From assembly GCA_002841335.1 (NCBI GenBank), contig PHEY01000002.1:1-64000 (forward strand): 64,000 nucleotides of DNA. Direction: 5' to 3'. The position numbers and the translations under genes were made by a program. Below the pieces are notes generated by a model that saw only the letters and a list, made by a program, of their open reading frames with translations, had not been told where the DNA came from and searched no databases. The DNA comes from Actinobacteria bacterium HGW-Actinobacteria-2 (GTDB lineage Bacteria > Actinomycetota > Actinomycetes > Propionibacteriales > Propionibacteriaceae). Every line of letters starts with the position of its first letter. Position 1 is the first letter of the stretch. Shown here one piece after another: positions 33,979 to 43,360 of the stretch.

Positions 33979-34352
33979 TTCGATTCGCCACCCTCGGCCT
34001 GCTCGGCCCGCGCGATGGTATCGATCAGGCGCGTGCGTTCCTTGTTGATCCATTGGCCTTCGGAGTAGTTGGCCAAGAAGATTTCCACGAAGCCCACCGG
34101 GTCGTCACCCACGATCGCGCGGATCGCAGTGCGGTCGGCGGCGGCCTGCTCGAACAGTTCGATCAGGTCGTCGAACATCCTCACGATGACCTCGCCGGAG
34201 TCGATGCCGCCGAAGTAGGTGAGGTAGCGCTCGATGCCGTTCAGCGCCGTGCGGTAGGCCTCCGGGAGCGCTGCCACCCGAGCCTTGTACTCGTGGTAGC
34301 GCTTCTTCTCATCCAACGATCCGATGAGCTTTTCAACCCAACGTGCAGCCAT
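33975..34352 (-). CDS. DUF1048 domain protein
   Basis: 125-residue soluble helical protein. WVEKLIGSLDEKKRYHEYKA and LPEAYRTALNGIERYLTYFG are the DUF1048 signature; these proteins accompany PadR regulators and efflux pumps. Function unknown. Second gene of the operon, starting 2 bp after the PadR stop and overlapping the ATPase start by 4 bp. Confidence 0.88.
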   Translation of the reverse strand: MAARWVEKLIGSLDEKKRYHEYKARVAALPEAYRTALNGIERYLTYFGGIDSGEVIVRMFDDLIELFEQAAADRTAIRAIVGDDPVGFVEIFLANYSEGQWINKERTRLIDTIARAEQAEGGESK

Positions 34353-34354
34353 GG

Positions 34355-34681
34355 TTACTTACCTCCTTGGAGCTGTTGCAAGCGATCTGCGAGGAAGCTC
34401 CAGGTCCTCCAGAACTCGTCCAACTCGTCTCGTCCACGCTCGTTGAGCGTGTAGACCTTTCGCGGCGGCCCGGACGGGGACGGCACCTTGGTGACGTCCA
34501 CCAGACCCCGCTGTTCGATGCGCACCAGCAGCGCGTAGATCGTGCCCTCGGCGATCTCGGTGAAGCCCTTTTCCCGTAGCCGAGCGGTGATCTCGTAGCC
34601 GTAGGCGGGCTGGCTGGCCAACAGGGCCAACACGATGCCCTCCAGCGTGCCCTTCAGCATCTCGGTGATCTGCTTTCCCAC
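34355..34681 (-). CDS. PadR-family transcriptional regulator
   Basis: 108-residue winged-helix repressor. GTG start at 34681. The PadR domain shows EGIVLALLASQPAYGYEITAR, TEIAEGTIYALLVRIEQRGL and the wing GPPRKVYTLNERGRDELDEF. It heads the efflux operon and likely represses it until ligand binds. The upstream 60 bp is A/T-richer with several ACTACC/TAGTAAC-like half sites (34695-34735), a probable operator. Confidence 0.92.
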   Translation of the reverse strand: MGKQITEMLKGTLEGIVLALLASQPAYGYEITARLREKGFTEIAEGTIYALLVRIEQRGLVDVTKVPSPSGPPRKVYTLNERGRDELDEFWRTWSFLADRLQQLQGGK

Positions 34682-34763
34682 GTCCAGTCCTCGCTACTCA
34701 GTGACACTGACTACCAGTACATAGTAACGCTAGCTACCGTTTTGGCAAGTGCCTCCACCGAAG

Positions 34764-34800
34764 GGTCTCGACACACGGCTTCGCCGCTGCCCAACCAGCG
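34764..34800. repeat. Diverged copy of the dispersed TCGA-rich repeat
   Basis: GGTCTCGACACACGGCTTCG followed by CCGCTGCCCAACCAGCG, the reverse-orientation form of the units at 16347-16593, located between the PadR operon and the CPBP gene. Confidence 0.65.
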
Positions 34801-34842
34801 GGAGCAGGGAGGCGAGCTCAATCAGCTGGCGTAGGAAAAGGC

Positions 34843-35652
34843 CTAGGCGGCCGACGGACGTCCGCGAAACCTTCGCTCAAGCACGAACACCGCAACCCAC
34901 GACATGGCCGCAGTCACCAAAGTGAACGGCGCGGTCGGGAAGATCAGCATCAAGGCGAAGTTCGCAGTGTTGTTCAGCGCATGCATCAGCGCCACCAGCG
35001 CGATCGAGTTGCTCTGCTCGTACACCAGGCCGGTCAGCCACGCCATCGCCACGATGCTCGCGGTGAACCCCGCAATGGTGAAGATCATCACGAACCCGAG
35101 CTGCCAATACAGCATCACCATCAGCGGGTAATGCCACACCGCCCAGATCAGGCCGACCTTCCACGTCGCACCCCACAGCGTCGACTCTCCTGCCCGCAGA
35201 GTCGGTTGCAGATAGCCGCGCCAGCCGAACTCCTCGGTGCCGCTGGTGACCAGGTTCGACACCAGGTAGACCGCGGTCGCCGCCACCGCGCCACCGACCG
35301 TGACCCCCGCCGCCGGGACGCCGGTCGCCACGCTCAACACGAACGCCGGGATGACCAGCACCATCGGCACCCCCACCGCCAAGCCAACACTGCCCACGGT
35401 CGGACGTCCCCACACCGGACGGTACTGGCGCACAGCCAGGTAGCCCAGCAGCGGACCGAACACGCCCAGGTCGAACAGCAGTTGCGCCACGAAGCCGGGC
35501 GAGCCCGCGCTACCGGCTAGGTCGAAGATCGTTCCGGTGGAACTGACCGGTGTCTGCTGCACCGCTCCCAGCCACCAACCACCAATCCACAGAGCCCACG
35601 TCCAGCCGAAACTGATCGCCAAGTAGCTGATCGTGCGAGTGCGTCTGGTCAC
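34843..35652 (-). CDS. CPBP-family intramembrane metalloprotease-like protein
   Basis: 269 residues with about seven helices. The CPBP (Abi/CAAX) motifs are TSGTEEFGWRGYLQP (Glu-Glu-x3-Arg) and a following IWAVWHYPLM, with a third His at ALMHALNNTANFAL. GTG start at 35652. Family roles include prenyl-protein processing, bacteriocin self-immunity and stress signalling; nothing here selects among them. Confidence 0.88.
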   Translation of the reverse strand: MTRRTRTISYLAISFGWTWALWIGGWWLGAVQQTPVSSTGTIFDLAGSAGSPGFVAQLLFDLGVFGPLLGYLAVRQYRPVWGRPTVGSVGLAVGVPMVLVIPAFVLSVATGVPAAGVTVGGAVAATAVYLVSNLVTSGTEEFGWRGYLQPTLRAGESTLWGATWKVGLIWAVWHYPLMVMLYWQLGFVMIFTIAGFTASIVAMAWLTGLVYEQSNSIALVALMHALNNTANFALMLIFPTAPFTLVTAAMSWVAVFVLERRFRGRPSAA

Positions 35653-35865
35653 GATGGGATGCTAGCGAGGACGACCGGCGGCGGCAGCGAGTTCGGCCCA
35701 TCACCCCGCGAAGCCGTCGCTTCGACGAGACCTTCCCCAGGTCTTCGACCCTTCGACAACCTCAAGACACACCAAGATCAACTAGCTGTGCGGGAATAGA
35801 CCGCCCAACCCAACGGTTGAACTCAAGCTGTGCTTCTGCGCGCCGACACCGAACCCAAGGAACTG

Positions 35866-37347
35866 ATGAGCACTCCTGACCTGGCCACCGAGCCCACCCA
35901 GGGCACGACGCCGATCCCGCCGCCGGCATCCGCCGAGAAGCTCCCCCGCCGGACCTTCACGGTCCTGGCGGTGCTGCTCGTCGGCGCCTTCGTGGTGATC
36001 CTCAACGAGACCGCGATGAACGTGGCCCTGTCGCGCATCATGACCGACCTGTCCGTCACCGAACGCACCGCCCAGTGGCTCACCACCGGCTTCATGCTCA
36101 CCATGGCCGTGGTCATTCCGATCAGCGGCTGGTTGCTGCAGCGTCTCACCACCCGCCAGGCATTCGGCCTTGCCATGTCGCTGTTTGCCGCGGGCACCGC
36201 GATCGCGGCGGTCGCCCCCGGATTCGGCTTCCTGCTCGGCGGGCGAATCATTCAAGCCTCCGGCACCGCGATCATGATGCCGCTGCTGATGACCACCGTG
36301 ATGGAACTCGTCCCGCCCCATATGCGCGGCCGAGTCATGGGCACGATCAGCCTGGTGATCGCCACCGCGCCGGCCATCGGACCGACGGTCTCGGGCGTCA
36401 TCCTGCAGTTCCTCAGCTGGCGCTTCGTTTTCGTCATGGTGCTGCCGATCGCGCTGGCCATCCTGTTCGTCGGCCTGCGGTTCGTGCCGAATGTGACCGA
36501 GACCCGCAAGACGCACCTGGACGGGTGGAGCATTCCGCTGGCCGGCCTGGGCTTCGGCGGCCTGGTGTACGGGCTGAGCCTGGTGGGCAACCCGCTGATT
36601 CCCACCTGGGAACTGGTCACCGCCTTGGTGATCGGCGCGGTCAGCTTGGCCGCGTTCGTCCTGCGCCAGCTCGTGCTGCAGCGCACCGACGACGCCCTGC
36701 TCGACCTGCGGACCTTCACTTACCCGACCTTCACGATCGCCCTGTCGGTGATGGCGATCGTGATGATCGTCCTCTTCGGCTCGATCATCGCCACCCCACT
36801 GGTGCTGCAGAAGGTGATGGGGCTTGAACCCCTGGCCGTCGGCCTGATGCTGCTGCCCGGCGGCTTGCTGATGGGCCTGCTCGGCCCGGTCATCGGACGC
36901 CTCTACGACAAGGTCGGCGCGCGCGTCCTGGTGATTCCGGGAGCGATCGTGGTCACCGCGGCATTCGCGATCTACGCCACCATCTCGCCGGCCACCCCGT
37001 GGTGGCACATCCTGGTGGCCAACTTGGTGATGAGCCTCGGCCTAGCCGTGATGATGACCCCGCTGTTCACCACCACCTTGGCCGCACTGCCCCACCACCT
37101 CTACAGCTACGGCTCGGCCATGCTGGGCACGGTGCAGCAGGTCGCGGGGGCGGCCGGGACGGCGCTGTTCATCACGATCATGGCGACGGTCTCCGGTGCC
37201 ACTGACACCCAGGCGGTCAGCACCGAGGCGTTGGCCACCGGGGCTCGCACCGCGTTCATCGTGGTCGGCTGCGTGTGGCTGCTCACCATCGTGGCCGCGT
37301 TCTTCCTACCCAAACACGACCCGGATTCGGTGCCGGAACACCACTGA
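35866..37347 (+). CDS. MFS drug:H+ antiporter, DHA2 (EmrB/QacA) family
   Basis: 493-residue transporter with 14 likely helices. ATG 35866 has AAGGAA close upstream; an in-frame GTG 12 codons earlier is less likely. Helix 1 includes the DHA2 pattern VVILNETAMNVALSRIMTDL, motif C is around VIATAPAIGPTVSGVILQF, and RIIQASGTAIMMPLLMTTVM fits EmrB. Likely multidrug efflux. Single-gene unit. Confidence 0.9.
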   Translation: MSTPDLATEPTQGTTPIPPPASAEKLPRRTFTVLAVLLVGAFVVILNETAMNVALSRIMTDLSVTERTAQWLTTGFMLTMAVVIPISGWLLQRLTTRQAFGLAMSLFAAGTAIAAVAPGFGFLLGGRIIQASGTAIMMPLLMTTVMELVPPHMRGRVMGTISLVIATAPAIGPTVSGVILQFLSWRFVFVMVLPIALAILFVGLRFVPNVTETRKTHLDGWSIPLAGLGFGGLVYGLSLVGNPLIPTWELVTALVIGAVSLAAFVLRQLVLQRTDDALLDLRTFTYPTFTIALSVMAIVMIVLFGSIIATPLVLQKVMGLEPLAVGLMLLPGGLLMGLLGPVIGRLYDKVGARVLVIPGAIVVTAAFAIYATISPATPWWHILVANLVMSLGLAVMMTPLFTTTLAALPHHLYSYGSAMLGTVQQVAGAAGTALFITIMATVSGATDTQAVSTEALATGARTAFIVVGCVWLLTIVAAFFLPKHDPDSVPEHH

Positions 37348-37432
37348 TCCTGCCGGGGCCGCAAGGCTTTTGACGGGCGGCGTTGGCTGAGCCTGGACAA
37401 CCTCTGCCACGACCGCTCGCTACGGTTGATCT

Positions 37433-37873
37433 GTGTTCGACGTGCGCATTGCGCCTGGTCCGGGCGTGCCGGACGGGCTGGTGATCTCTGCAGCTGAGCT
37501 GACAGAGCGCTATTCGCACGCCTCGGGGCCGGGCGGGCAGGGCGTCAATACCGCCGACTCGCGCGTGCAGTTGTCGCTCGATCTGGCCACCACGACCGCA
37601 CTGAGCGACGTCCAGCGGGCGCGGGCGTTGCGCAACCTCGCCACCCGGTTGGACGGCACCGTGCTCACCATCGACGCCGCGCAACACCGCTCGCAACGCC
37701 GCAACCGCACCGAGGCCCGCGAACGCCTCGCCGGCCTGCTGCGGGACGCGCTGGCCCCACCGCCACCGCCGCGTCGCGCCACTCGTCCCAGCCGAGCCGC
37801 GGTGGAGCGACGCCTGGTCAGCAAGCACCGCCGCGGCCAGCTGAAGAGATCGCGCCAGTCGACCTCCGACTAG
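37433..37873 (+). CDS. arfB: Alternative ribosome-rescue factor ArfB
   Basis: 146-residue peptidyl-tRNA hydrolase acting on stalled ribosomes. GTG start at 37433. The catalytic GGQ is in SHASGPGGQGVNTADSRVQL (residues 34-36), and the C-terminal basic tail (RRLVSKHRRGQLKRSRQST) would insert in the mRNA channel. The length and tail separate it from full release factors. It overlaps the pullulanase stop by 4 bp tail-to-tail (CTAG). Confidence 0.93.
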   Translation: MFDVRIAPGPGVPDGLVISAAELTERYSHASGPGGQGVNTADSRVQLSLDLATTTALSDVQRARALRNLATRLDGTVLTIDAAQHRSQRRNRTEARERLAGLLRDALAPPPPPRRATRPSRAAVERRLVSKHRRGQLKRSRQSTSD

Positions 37874-40524
37874 CGGACGAACACCGCCGCCGTCCGCCCG
37901 GGCACCGACACCCAGTCGGCTCCGTAACCGCAGGCCTTGACCACCACATCGGCGCCGGCGGCCTGCACCGGATGCAGCCGGTAGCCGGCCAGATCCATCG
38001 GCAGCGACTGGCGCACCAGCCATGAGGTGGCGTTGAACACCACCAACACCGCCTCGTACGGACGTGCGCCCTCCTGCTCGATGGCCATCACGATCACCCC
38101 GGGCTGAGCCTGCCAACCGCCGGCCACCGGGAATCGCACCGCAGCCTTGATCGCCTCAGCGCTGCCCAAGCGGAACAGCCGCGACGACGACCGCACCCGG
38201 AGCAGGTCCAAGGCGATCTCGTGCGCCCGGTGAATGTGCTCCGGCTTGGGCTTCATCCGCGGATCGGCCAGCAGCGGAGCATAGATGCGCCAGCGATCGG
38301 AGTTCTCCGCGGCCGGCGGCAGCCCCGCGCCGAAGCCGTTGTCGCGCATCGAGAAGTCGAGGAAGTTGAACCAGTCGCCCGAGCGGTAGGAGTTCGCGTC
38401 CAGGCTCTTGCTGCGCAGCATGTCGGTGCCGGCATGCCACAGCACCGCGCCCTGGCCCCACGTCGCCAACGCCAGGCAGAGCGTGTTCTGCCGCACCCGA
38501 TCGGCCATCGACGTAGCCGGATGCAGCTTCAAAGTGAGCGCATCGAACAGGGTCTCGTTGTCGTGGGCATCGACGTAGTTGATGATCTCGGTCGGCTCGG
38601 CGGCGTACCCGGCCGGACGTCCGCCGTAGTCGAGTTCGCGGCCGGCGATCTCGGCGTTCCGCGACAGCGACCCCCACCGGAAGTCGCGCAGGCTGCCGGC
38701 CAGGCTGAGGCTGATCAGGTCGGAGTACCAGGCCAGCCGCTGCTCCTGCTGGCTGCGCTCACCGCTGGCGCCACTGCCGTTGTCGGAGGTCAACAGCCCG
38801 CTGCCAAAGCCTTGTCCACGCGGATCGGCATCCCAGACCGACCCACCACGGACGGCATCGCGCAGCCGGTCGTTGAAGGTGCCGATCCCGGTGCCGGCCA
38901 GCTCGGCTTGGGTGGCTTGGACGAAGCGGGCGTTGTCGGCCACCTCGCCGAAGTTCCAGCCCTCGCCGTACAGCGTGATCGCCCGTCCGTCGACGCCGTC
39001 TGCGGCGAGCGTCAACTCGTCCAGCGCCGCCCGGACCGCCAACAAGTTCTCCCGGCTGTGGTGGCCCATCAGGTCGAAGCGGAAGCCGTCCACCCGGTAG
39101 AGCCGCGCCCACGACCGGCACCCGTCGACCATCAACTTGCCGGCCATCAGGTGTTCGGTGGCCACATTCGCGCAGCAGGTCGAGTTCTCCACCTCACCGG
39201 CGGCGTTGAGCCGGTGGTAGTAACCCGGCACGATCCGGTCCAGCACGCTGCGCGAATCCTGCCCCCAGCTGGCGGTGTGGTTGAAGACCTGGTCGATCAC
39301 CACCCGCAGCCCGGCGGCATGGAAGGCGCCGATCATCGCCCGGCACTCACTCACTCGTCCGGCGCCGTCCGCAGCAGCCAAGGTGGAGGCATACGAGCCC
39401 TCGGGAACGAAGTAGTGCCACGGGTCGTAGCCCCAGTTGTAGCCGTCGCCGCCCGGTCCGCCGACGACCAGTCGCTGCTGCTCGGGACTGTCCGGCGGCA
39501 ACTGCTTGAGCACCTCTTTGGGCGGCTGCTGGCGCCGGTCGGGGTGCTCCTGGACGGTGGCGTTGTCGAACATCGGCAACAGCTGGACGGTGTTCAACCC
39601 GGCCTCAGCCAGCCGCCGCAGATGCGCCATGCCGGCAGTGTCGACCGTGGCGGCCAGGAAGCTGCCGCGCAGTTCGGTCGGCACGGTGTCGTCGTGGACG
39701 GAGAAGTCACGCAGGTGCAGCTCGTAGATCACCTGGTCGACCGGGCTTTCCAGCTGCGGCGCGGCAGCGGTGAGCCATTGGGTCGGCGCCAACGCCGGAT
39801 CGTCGGGGTCGATCAGCACCGAGTGGGTGGAGTTCACCGTGAGGGCCAGCGAATAGGGGTCGGTGACCTGATTGGCCACCACCCGTCCGGCGTAGGGGGC
39901 GAAGACCGTGACCTCGTACTTGTAGCGGGACCCGAGCCAGTCGGCCTCGCCGGTCACCGCCCAGGTGCCGTCGTCGGCGCGAGTCATCGCCACCGCCTGG
40001 GGCGCGCCGCCCGGCGCCGCCCACCGCAACAGTCGGACGTGCTGCGCCGTCGGCGCCCACACCCGCAGGGTCGGACAACCGCCCTGCCAGCTGGGCCCCA
40101 GCACCGCCGACCCGGCCGACGCGTAGAGCTGGTCGAGCACACCGGGTAGCTGCAAACCGCCACTGGCCAGCACCCGGCCGGAGGGGTGATGGACGCTGAG
40201 CATCAGGCGTCCGGTCAGCATCGCCGGCACCTGGTCCAGCACCGTGGGCGGAAGTCGAAGGGCCAGGTAGTTCCTCAGGTGCCGGAAACGTTGCTGCGCC
40301 GCTGCGGGCATCCCGCGCGGATCGAAGCCCAGCCCGCAGGAGCCCCAGGGCACCGGTTCGCTGGCGGCCGGATCGAGGTCACCGTCCAGCGCCCAGTGCA
40401 GGCGCCAGTCCACGGCGTCTGGGGAGAGGCCACCGACGCCCCAGGCCGGCCAGGCGATGAGATCGACGTCGAGCCATTGACCGGGGGTGTGTCCGAGCGT
40501 GGCGGCGCTGGCGGGTGCAGTCAC
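37870..40524 (-). CDS. pulA: Pullulanase-type alpha-1,6-glucosidase (GH13)
   Basis: Debranching enzyme of 884 residues cleaving alpha-1,6 bonds in pullulan, glycogen or starch. GTG start; no signal peptide, so intracellular. A CBM48-like domain (around FAPYAGRVVANQVTDPYSLA) precedes the GH13 barrel with YELHLRDFSVHD, RVVIDQVFNHTAS, the nucleophile in VDGFRFDLMGHH, the acid Glu in TLYGEGWNFGE and NYVDAHDNETLFDAL. Likely acts on imported maltodextrins or glycogen, complementing the secreted beta-amylase. Confidence 0.95.
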   Translation of the reverse strand: MTAPASAATLGHTPGQWLDVDLIAWPAWGVGGLSPDAVDWRLHWALDGDLDPAASEPVPWGSCGLGFDPRGMPAAAQQRFRHLRNYLALRLPPTVLDQVPAMLTGRLMLSVHHPSGRVLASGGLQLPGVLDQLYASAGSAVLGPSWQGGCPTLRVWAPTAQHVRLLRWAAPGGAPQAVAMTRADDGTWAVTGEADWLGSRYKYEVTVFAPYAGRVVANQVTDPYSLALTVNSTHSVLIDPDDPALAPTQWLTAAAPQLESPVDQVIYELHLRDFSVHDDTVPTELRGSFLAATVDTAGMAHLRRLAEAGLNTVQLLPMFDNATVQEHPDRRQQPPKEVLKQLPPDSPEQQRLVVGGPGGDGYNWGYDPWHYFVPEGSYASTLAAADGAGRVSECRAMIGAFHAAGLRVVIDQVFNHTASWGQDSRSVLDRIVPGYYHRLNAAGEVENSTCCANVATEHLMAGKLMVDGCRSWARLYRVDGFRFDLMGHHSRENLLAVRAALDELTLAADGVDGRAITLYGEGWNFGEVADNARFVQATQAELAGTGIGTFNDRLRDAVRGGSVWDADPRGQGFGSGLLTSDNGSGASGERSQQEQRLAWYSDLISLSLAGSLRDFRWGSLSRNAEIAGRELDYGGRPAGYAAEPTEIINYVDAHDNETLFDALTLKLHPATSMADRVRQNTLCLALATWGQGAVLWHAGTDMLRSKSLDANSYRSGDWFNFLDFSMRDNGFGAGLPPAAENSDRWRIYAPLLADPRMKPKPEHIHRAHEIALDLLRVRSSSRLFRLGSAEAIKAAVRFPVAGGWQAQPGVIVMAIEQEGARPYEAVLVVFNATSWLVRQSLPMDLAGYRLHPVQAAGADVVVKACGYGADWVSVPGRTAAVFVR

Positions 40525-40592
40525 ACTCGGATTGTGGCACTGTCAAGCACCGATTCTCGGGAGCCCCACGCGGGAATGCCGTTCTCTACTTG

Positions 40593-42395
40593 TTAACGAT
40601 TCAACGCCGCATACCGCCCGCCGAGGGCCAACAATTCATCATGCGTACCCCGCTCGATGATGCGCCCGGCGTCGAGCACCACGATCTGATCGGCGTCGCG
40701 CACCGTGCTCAATCGGTGGGCGATGGTCAGTGTCGTCCGTCCGGCGCGAAGGTGGTCGAGCGCTGCCTGCAGGTCACGTTCGGTGTCGGCATCCAGTGCC
40801 GAGGTCGCCTCGTCGAGCACCAGGATCGGCGGGTTGCGCAGCAGCGTCCGGGCGATCGCCAACCGCTGCCGCTCCCCTCCGCTGAAGCGGTGCCCGCGGG
40901 CGCCGACGACGGTCTCCATCCCCGCAGGCAGGGCCGCGACGGTGTCGGCCAGTTGTGCTGTGCGCAACGCCTCCCACAGTTGGTCCTCGCTCGCGTCGGG
41001 AGCGGCTCGCCGCAGATTCTCGGCAATGCTGGCGTGCACCAGATAGGTCTCCTGAGTGACCATGCCGATGATCGCGGTGCGATCGGCGGTGGCGAGGTCG
41101 CGCAGGTCGACGCCGTCGACCAGCACCCGCCCGGTGGTCGGGTCGGCGAGCCGGGCCAACAACGAGGCCAGGGTCGACTTGCCCGAGCCGGTCTCCCCCA
41201 CCACCGCGAGTGATCCGCCCGGCGGGATGGTCACATCGATCCCGGCCAACACGTCGGTGTCGCTGTCGGCGAAGCGCAGCCCAACCCCCTCGAAGCGCAC
41301 CTCCCCGCGCACCCGGCGGCGATCAAGACCGACCCCACCGGACGGCTCGGGCACGTCGATCGGCAGGTCGAGGTAGCCGAAGATGCGACTCAGCAGGGCC
41401 ATCGAGGCCACCCACTGCGCGCCGGTGTTCAACAACCCCATGATCGGACGGAAGATCGCCGACTGCAGGCTGGCGAAGGCGATCAGGGTGCCGATCGAGA
41501 TCGGGCCGACCACATTGCCCAACCCGGCCATCAGGTACAGCAGCGCCGGGATCGCGGCGAACACGATGCCCATGGTCGCCATCCGCCAGCGTCCGGCCAG
41601 TTGGGAGCGCACCTCCAGGTCGATCAGCGACTCCGAGGTGGTCGCGAAGCGGGCCCGGTCGGCGGCTTCGCTACCGATGGTCTTGGCCAGCAGTGCGCCG
41701 TTGACACTGAGCACCTCCTCCACTTCGCCGTGCAGTTCGGCCAGCCGCGCTTGCATCGCGCCGGTGATGTCACGGCGCACCAGGGCCACTTTGCGGGTGC
41801 CCCACACTGCCGGCGGGAGCACCAGCAGCGACAGCAGGGACAGCCGCCAGTCGAGCACCACCATGGCCACCGCTGTGGCCACCGCGGTGGTCAGGTTGGC
41901 CGCGATCGAGGTGGCCGTCGAGGTCAGCACCGACTGCAGCCCGGCCACGTCCCGCAGCAGGCGCGACTGGATCTCCCCACCGCGGGTGCGCTTGAAGAAG
42001 TCCAGCGACTGGGCCTGGATGTGGGCGAACACCCGCACCCGCAGAGTGTGCATCACCCGTTGCCCCACCGCTGTCGCCAGCCAGGTCTGCCACACTCCCA
42101 GCACTCCGGTGATCGCCGCAACGGCGACCATGCCGACCACCAGCCACACCAGCAGGCCGAGGTTTTGGGTCGGCAGGGCGACGTCGATGACTTCGCGCAG
42201 CAGGAACGGGCTGGCCAGGCCGACCAGGGAGGAGACCACGATGATCGCCACCACCGCGAGCAGACTGCCGCCGTGCCCGGCGAAGAGGTCGAGCACGCGC
42301 CGCAGACTCACCGGAGACTCAGCGAGTTGAGCGCGATCATTCGGATCGATCCGGGACGGTCCGAAACGTTGGACGGGGGTGTCGAGGGTCACCAT
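40593..42395 (-). CDS. ABC exporter half-transporter (permease fused to ATPase)
   Basis: 600-residue protein: six-helix ABC exporter domain (residues about 30-320), then an ATPase with Walker A GETGSGKST, signature RFSGGERQRLAIARTL, Walker B ILVLDEATSALD and H-loop LTIAHRLST, all intact, so a homodimer can work. ATG 42395 has GGGAGG upstream. Divergent from a MarR regulator across a perfect palindrome, so probably inducible by a drug-like molecule. Confidence 0.92.
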   Translation of the reverse strand: MVTLDTPVQRFGPSRIDPNDRAQLAESPVSLRRVLDLFAGHGGSLLAVVAIIVVSSLVGLASPFLLREVIDVALPTQNLGLLVWLVVGMVAVAAITGVLGVWQTWLATAVGQRVMHTLRVRVFAHIQAQSLDFFKRTRGGEIQSRLLRDVAGLQSVLTSTATSIAANLTTAVATAVAMVVLDWRLSLLSLLVLPPAVWGTRKVALVRRDITGAMQARLAELHGEVEEVLSVNGALLAKTIGSEAADRARFATTSESLIDLEVRSQLAGRWRMATMGIVFAAIPALLYLMAGLGNVVGPISIGTLIAFASLQSAIFRPIMGLLNTGAQWVASMALLSRIFGYLDLPIDVPEPSGGVGLDRRRVRGEVRFEGVGLRFADSDTDVLAGIDVTIPPGGSLAVVGETGSGKSTLASLLARLADPTTGRVLVDGVDLRDLATADRTAIIGMVTQETYLVHASIAENLRRAAPDASEDQLWEALRTAQLADTVAALPAGMETVVGARGHRFSGGERQRLAIARTLLRNPPILVLDEATSALDADTERDLQAALDHLRAGRTTLTIAHRLSTVRDADQIVVLDAGRIIERGTHDELLALGGRYAALNR

Positions 42396-42403
42396 GCGAC
42401 CTC

Positions 42404-42434
42404 CCAATATAGTGTGGTTACCACACTATATTGG
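42404..42434. promoter_or_regulatory. MarR operator: perfect palindrome between divergent genes
   Basis: Two perfect 14-bp arms, CCAATATAGTGTGG and its complement, separated by TTA. TATATT (42427-42432) ends six bases before the marR-type GTG, and TATAGT/TATATT also serve the opposite strand, so a bound dimer would block both promoters. Confidence 0.88.
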
Positions 42435-42438
42435 TCGC

Positions 42439-42858
42439 GTGCACACCGATGAGGCCTTGGCCGAGCTCTTCCTGGCCACCTCCCGCCGAATCCGTCGGGA
42501 GACGATGCAGCGCATCGGTCCCCTCGGGCTGAACCCGCACCTGTCACGGGCGCTGCGGATCATCGATGACAACGCGCCCCTTCGTCCGTCCCAGCTGGCC
42601 GCACTGCTGGACGTCGCCCCCCGCTCCGCCAGCGACACCATCGCCGCGCTCACCGCGTCCGGCTGGATCACCCGCAGCGTCGATCCGGACGACGGTCGGG
42701 CCTACCGCATCGAGCTCACCGAGTCCGGACATGCCCTGGCTGCGAAGGTCCACGCCACCCGGACGGCGGTGACCACCGAAGTCTTCGGCGTCCTGGACGA
42801 AGCCGAGCGCCAAATGCTCTCCGATTTCCTCTGTCGGCTAGGGGTTACCAGCCCGTAG
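42439..42858 (+). CDS. MarR-family transcriptional regulator
   Basis: 139-residue winged-helix repressor from GTG 42439, at the predicted transcription start (leaderless). The core includes LRPSQLAALLDVAPRSASDT (recognition helix region), ASGWITRSVDPDDGRAYRIE (wing) and a dimerising C terminus. Controls itself and the divergent ABC exporter through the palindrome. Starts further upstream would run through the operator and are rejected. Confidence 0.92.
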   Translation: MHTDEALAELFLATSRRIRRETMQRIGPLGLNPHLSRALRIIDDNAPLRPSQLAALLDVAPRSASDTIAALTASGWITRSVDPDDGRAYRIELTESGHALAAKVHATRTAVTTEVFGVLDEAERQMLSDFLCRLGVTSP

Positions 42859-42881
42859 ACTGCTCGCGCCGAAGGGGGTAG

Positions 42882-43265
42882 GTGGTGGGGGTACTCAGAT
42901 CCATTGGGCCGGACATCTATGTCGCGGTCGCCACAGGCATTTGGTTCATCGTCAGCGGCATCAGCCTGATGCGCTACCGTCCGCCGACCGGCAGGCGCGC
43001 ACTCCCGGTCGCCGGTTGGATCGTGGTCACTCGCCGCATTCGCGGCGTCCTGGAATTCCTCGGCGGCCTGGCCGCCATCGGTCTGGCGGCCATCTCCTTC
43101 CTCCAACTGACGTTCCCGCCGATCGGCCTCCCGCTCGGCCTGAGCCTGGCCGCCCTGGCACTGTGGAGCGCCATCGAGGCGTGGGTACCACCGCTGCGCT
43201 GGCTGAAGATCGTGTTGTCCGTGCTCGGCTTCGCTCTGGCGGTCTTCTACGCCGGCTTCCGCTGA
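42882..43265 (+). CDS. Small integral membrane protein
   Basis: 127 residues from a GTG at 42882, about 20 bp after the MarR stop. Three to four hydrophobic segments (IYVAVATGIWFIVSGISLM, FLGGLAAIGLAAISFLQLTF, then ALALWSAIEAWV and IVLSVLGFALAVFYAG). No family recognised. It may be co-transcribed with the regulator. Confidence 0.6.
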   Translation: MVGVLRSIGPDIYVAVATGIWFIVSGISLMRYRPPTGRRALPVAGWIVVTRRIRGVLEFLGGLAAIGLAAISFLQLTFPPIGLPLGLSLAALALWSAIEAWVPPLRWLKIVLSVLGFALAVFYAGFR

Positions 43266-43282
43266 GCCAACACCACCCAAGC

Positions 43283-43318
43283 CTGGGACATCGGGAACCG
43301 TCCACCGTGTGCCGGGCA
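43283..43318. repeat. Single copy of the GGAACCGTCC repeat
   Basis: CTGGGACATCGGGAACCGTC then CACCGTGTGCCGGGC, a diverged relative of the arms at 21743-21901. Confidence 0.55.
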
Positions 43319-43360
43319 GGCGATCCGGAGCGCCCAGCATTTGGCCTAATGTGCGGTCAT

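Noticed and set aside
34843-35652. CPBP protein as an abortive-infection defence gene
   Set aside because: The family name Abi is historical; the context here (drug-efflux genes) gives no support for phage defence.
35782-37008. 408-residue minus-strand frame opposite the MFS transporter
   Set aside because: Typical antisense artefact (Asp/His/Gln-rich, no hydrophobic core) of a transmembrane gene.
40525-40592. Separate small gene between pulA and the ABC exporter
   Set aside because: Only about 70 bp, with no start plus ribosome site and no open frame of note.
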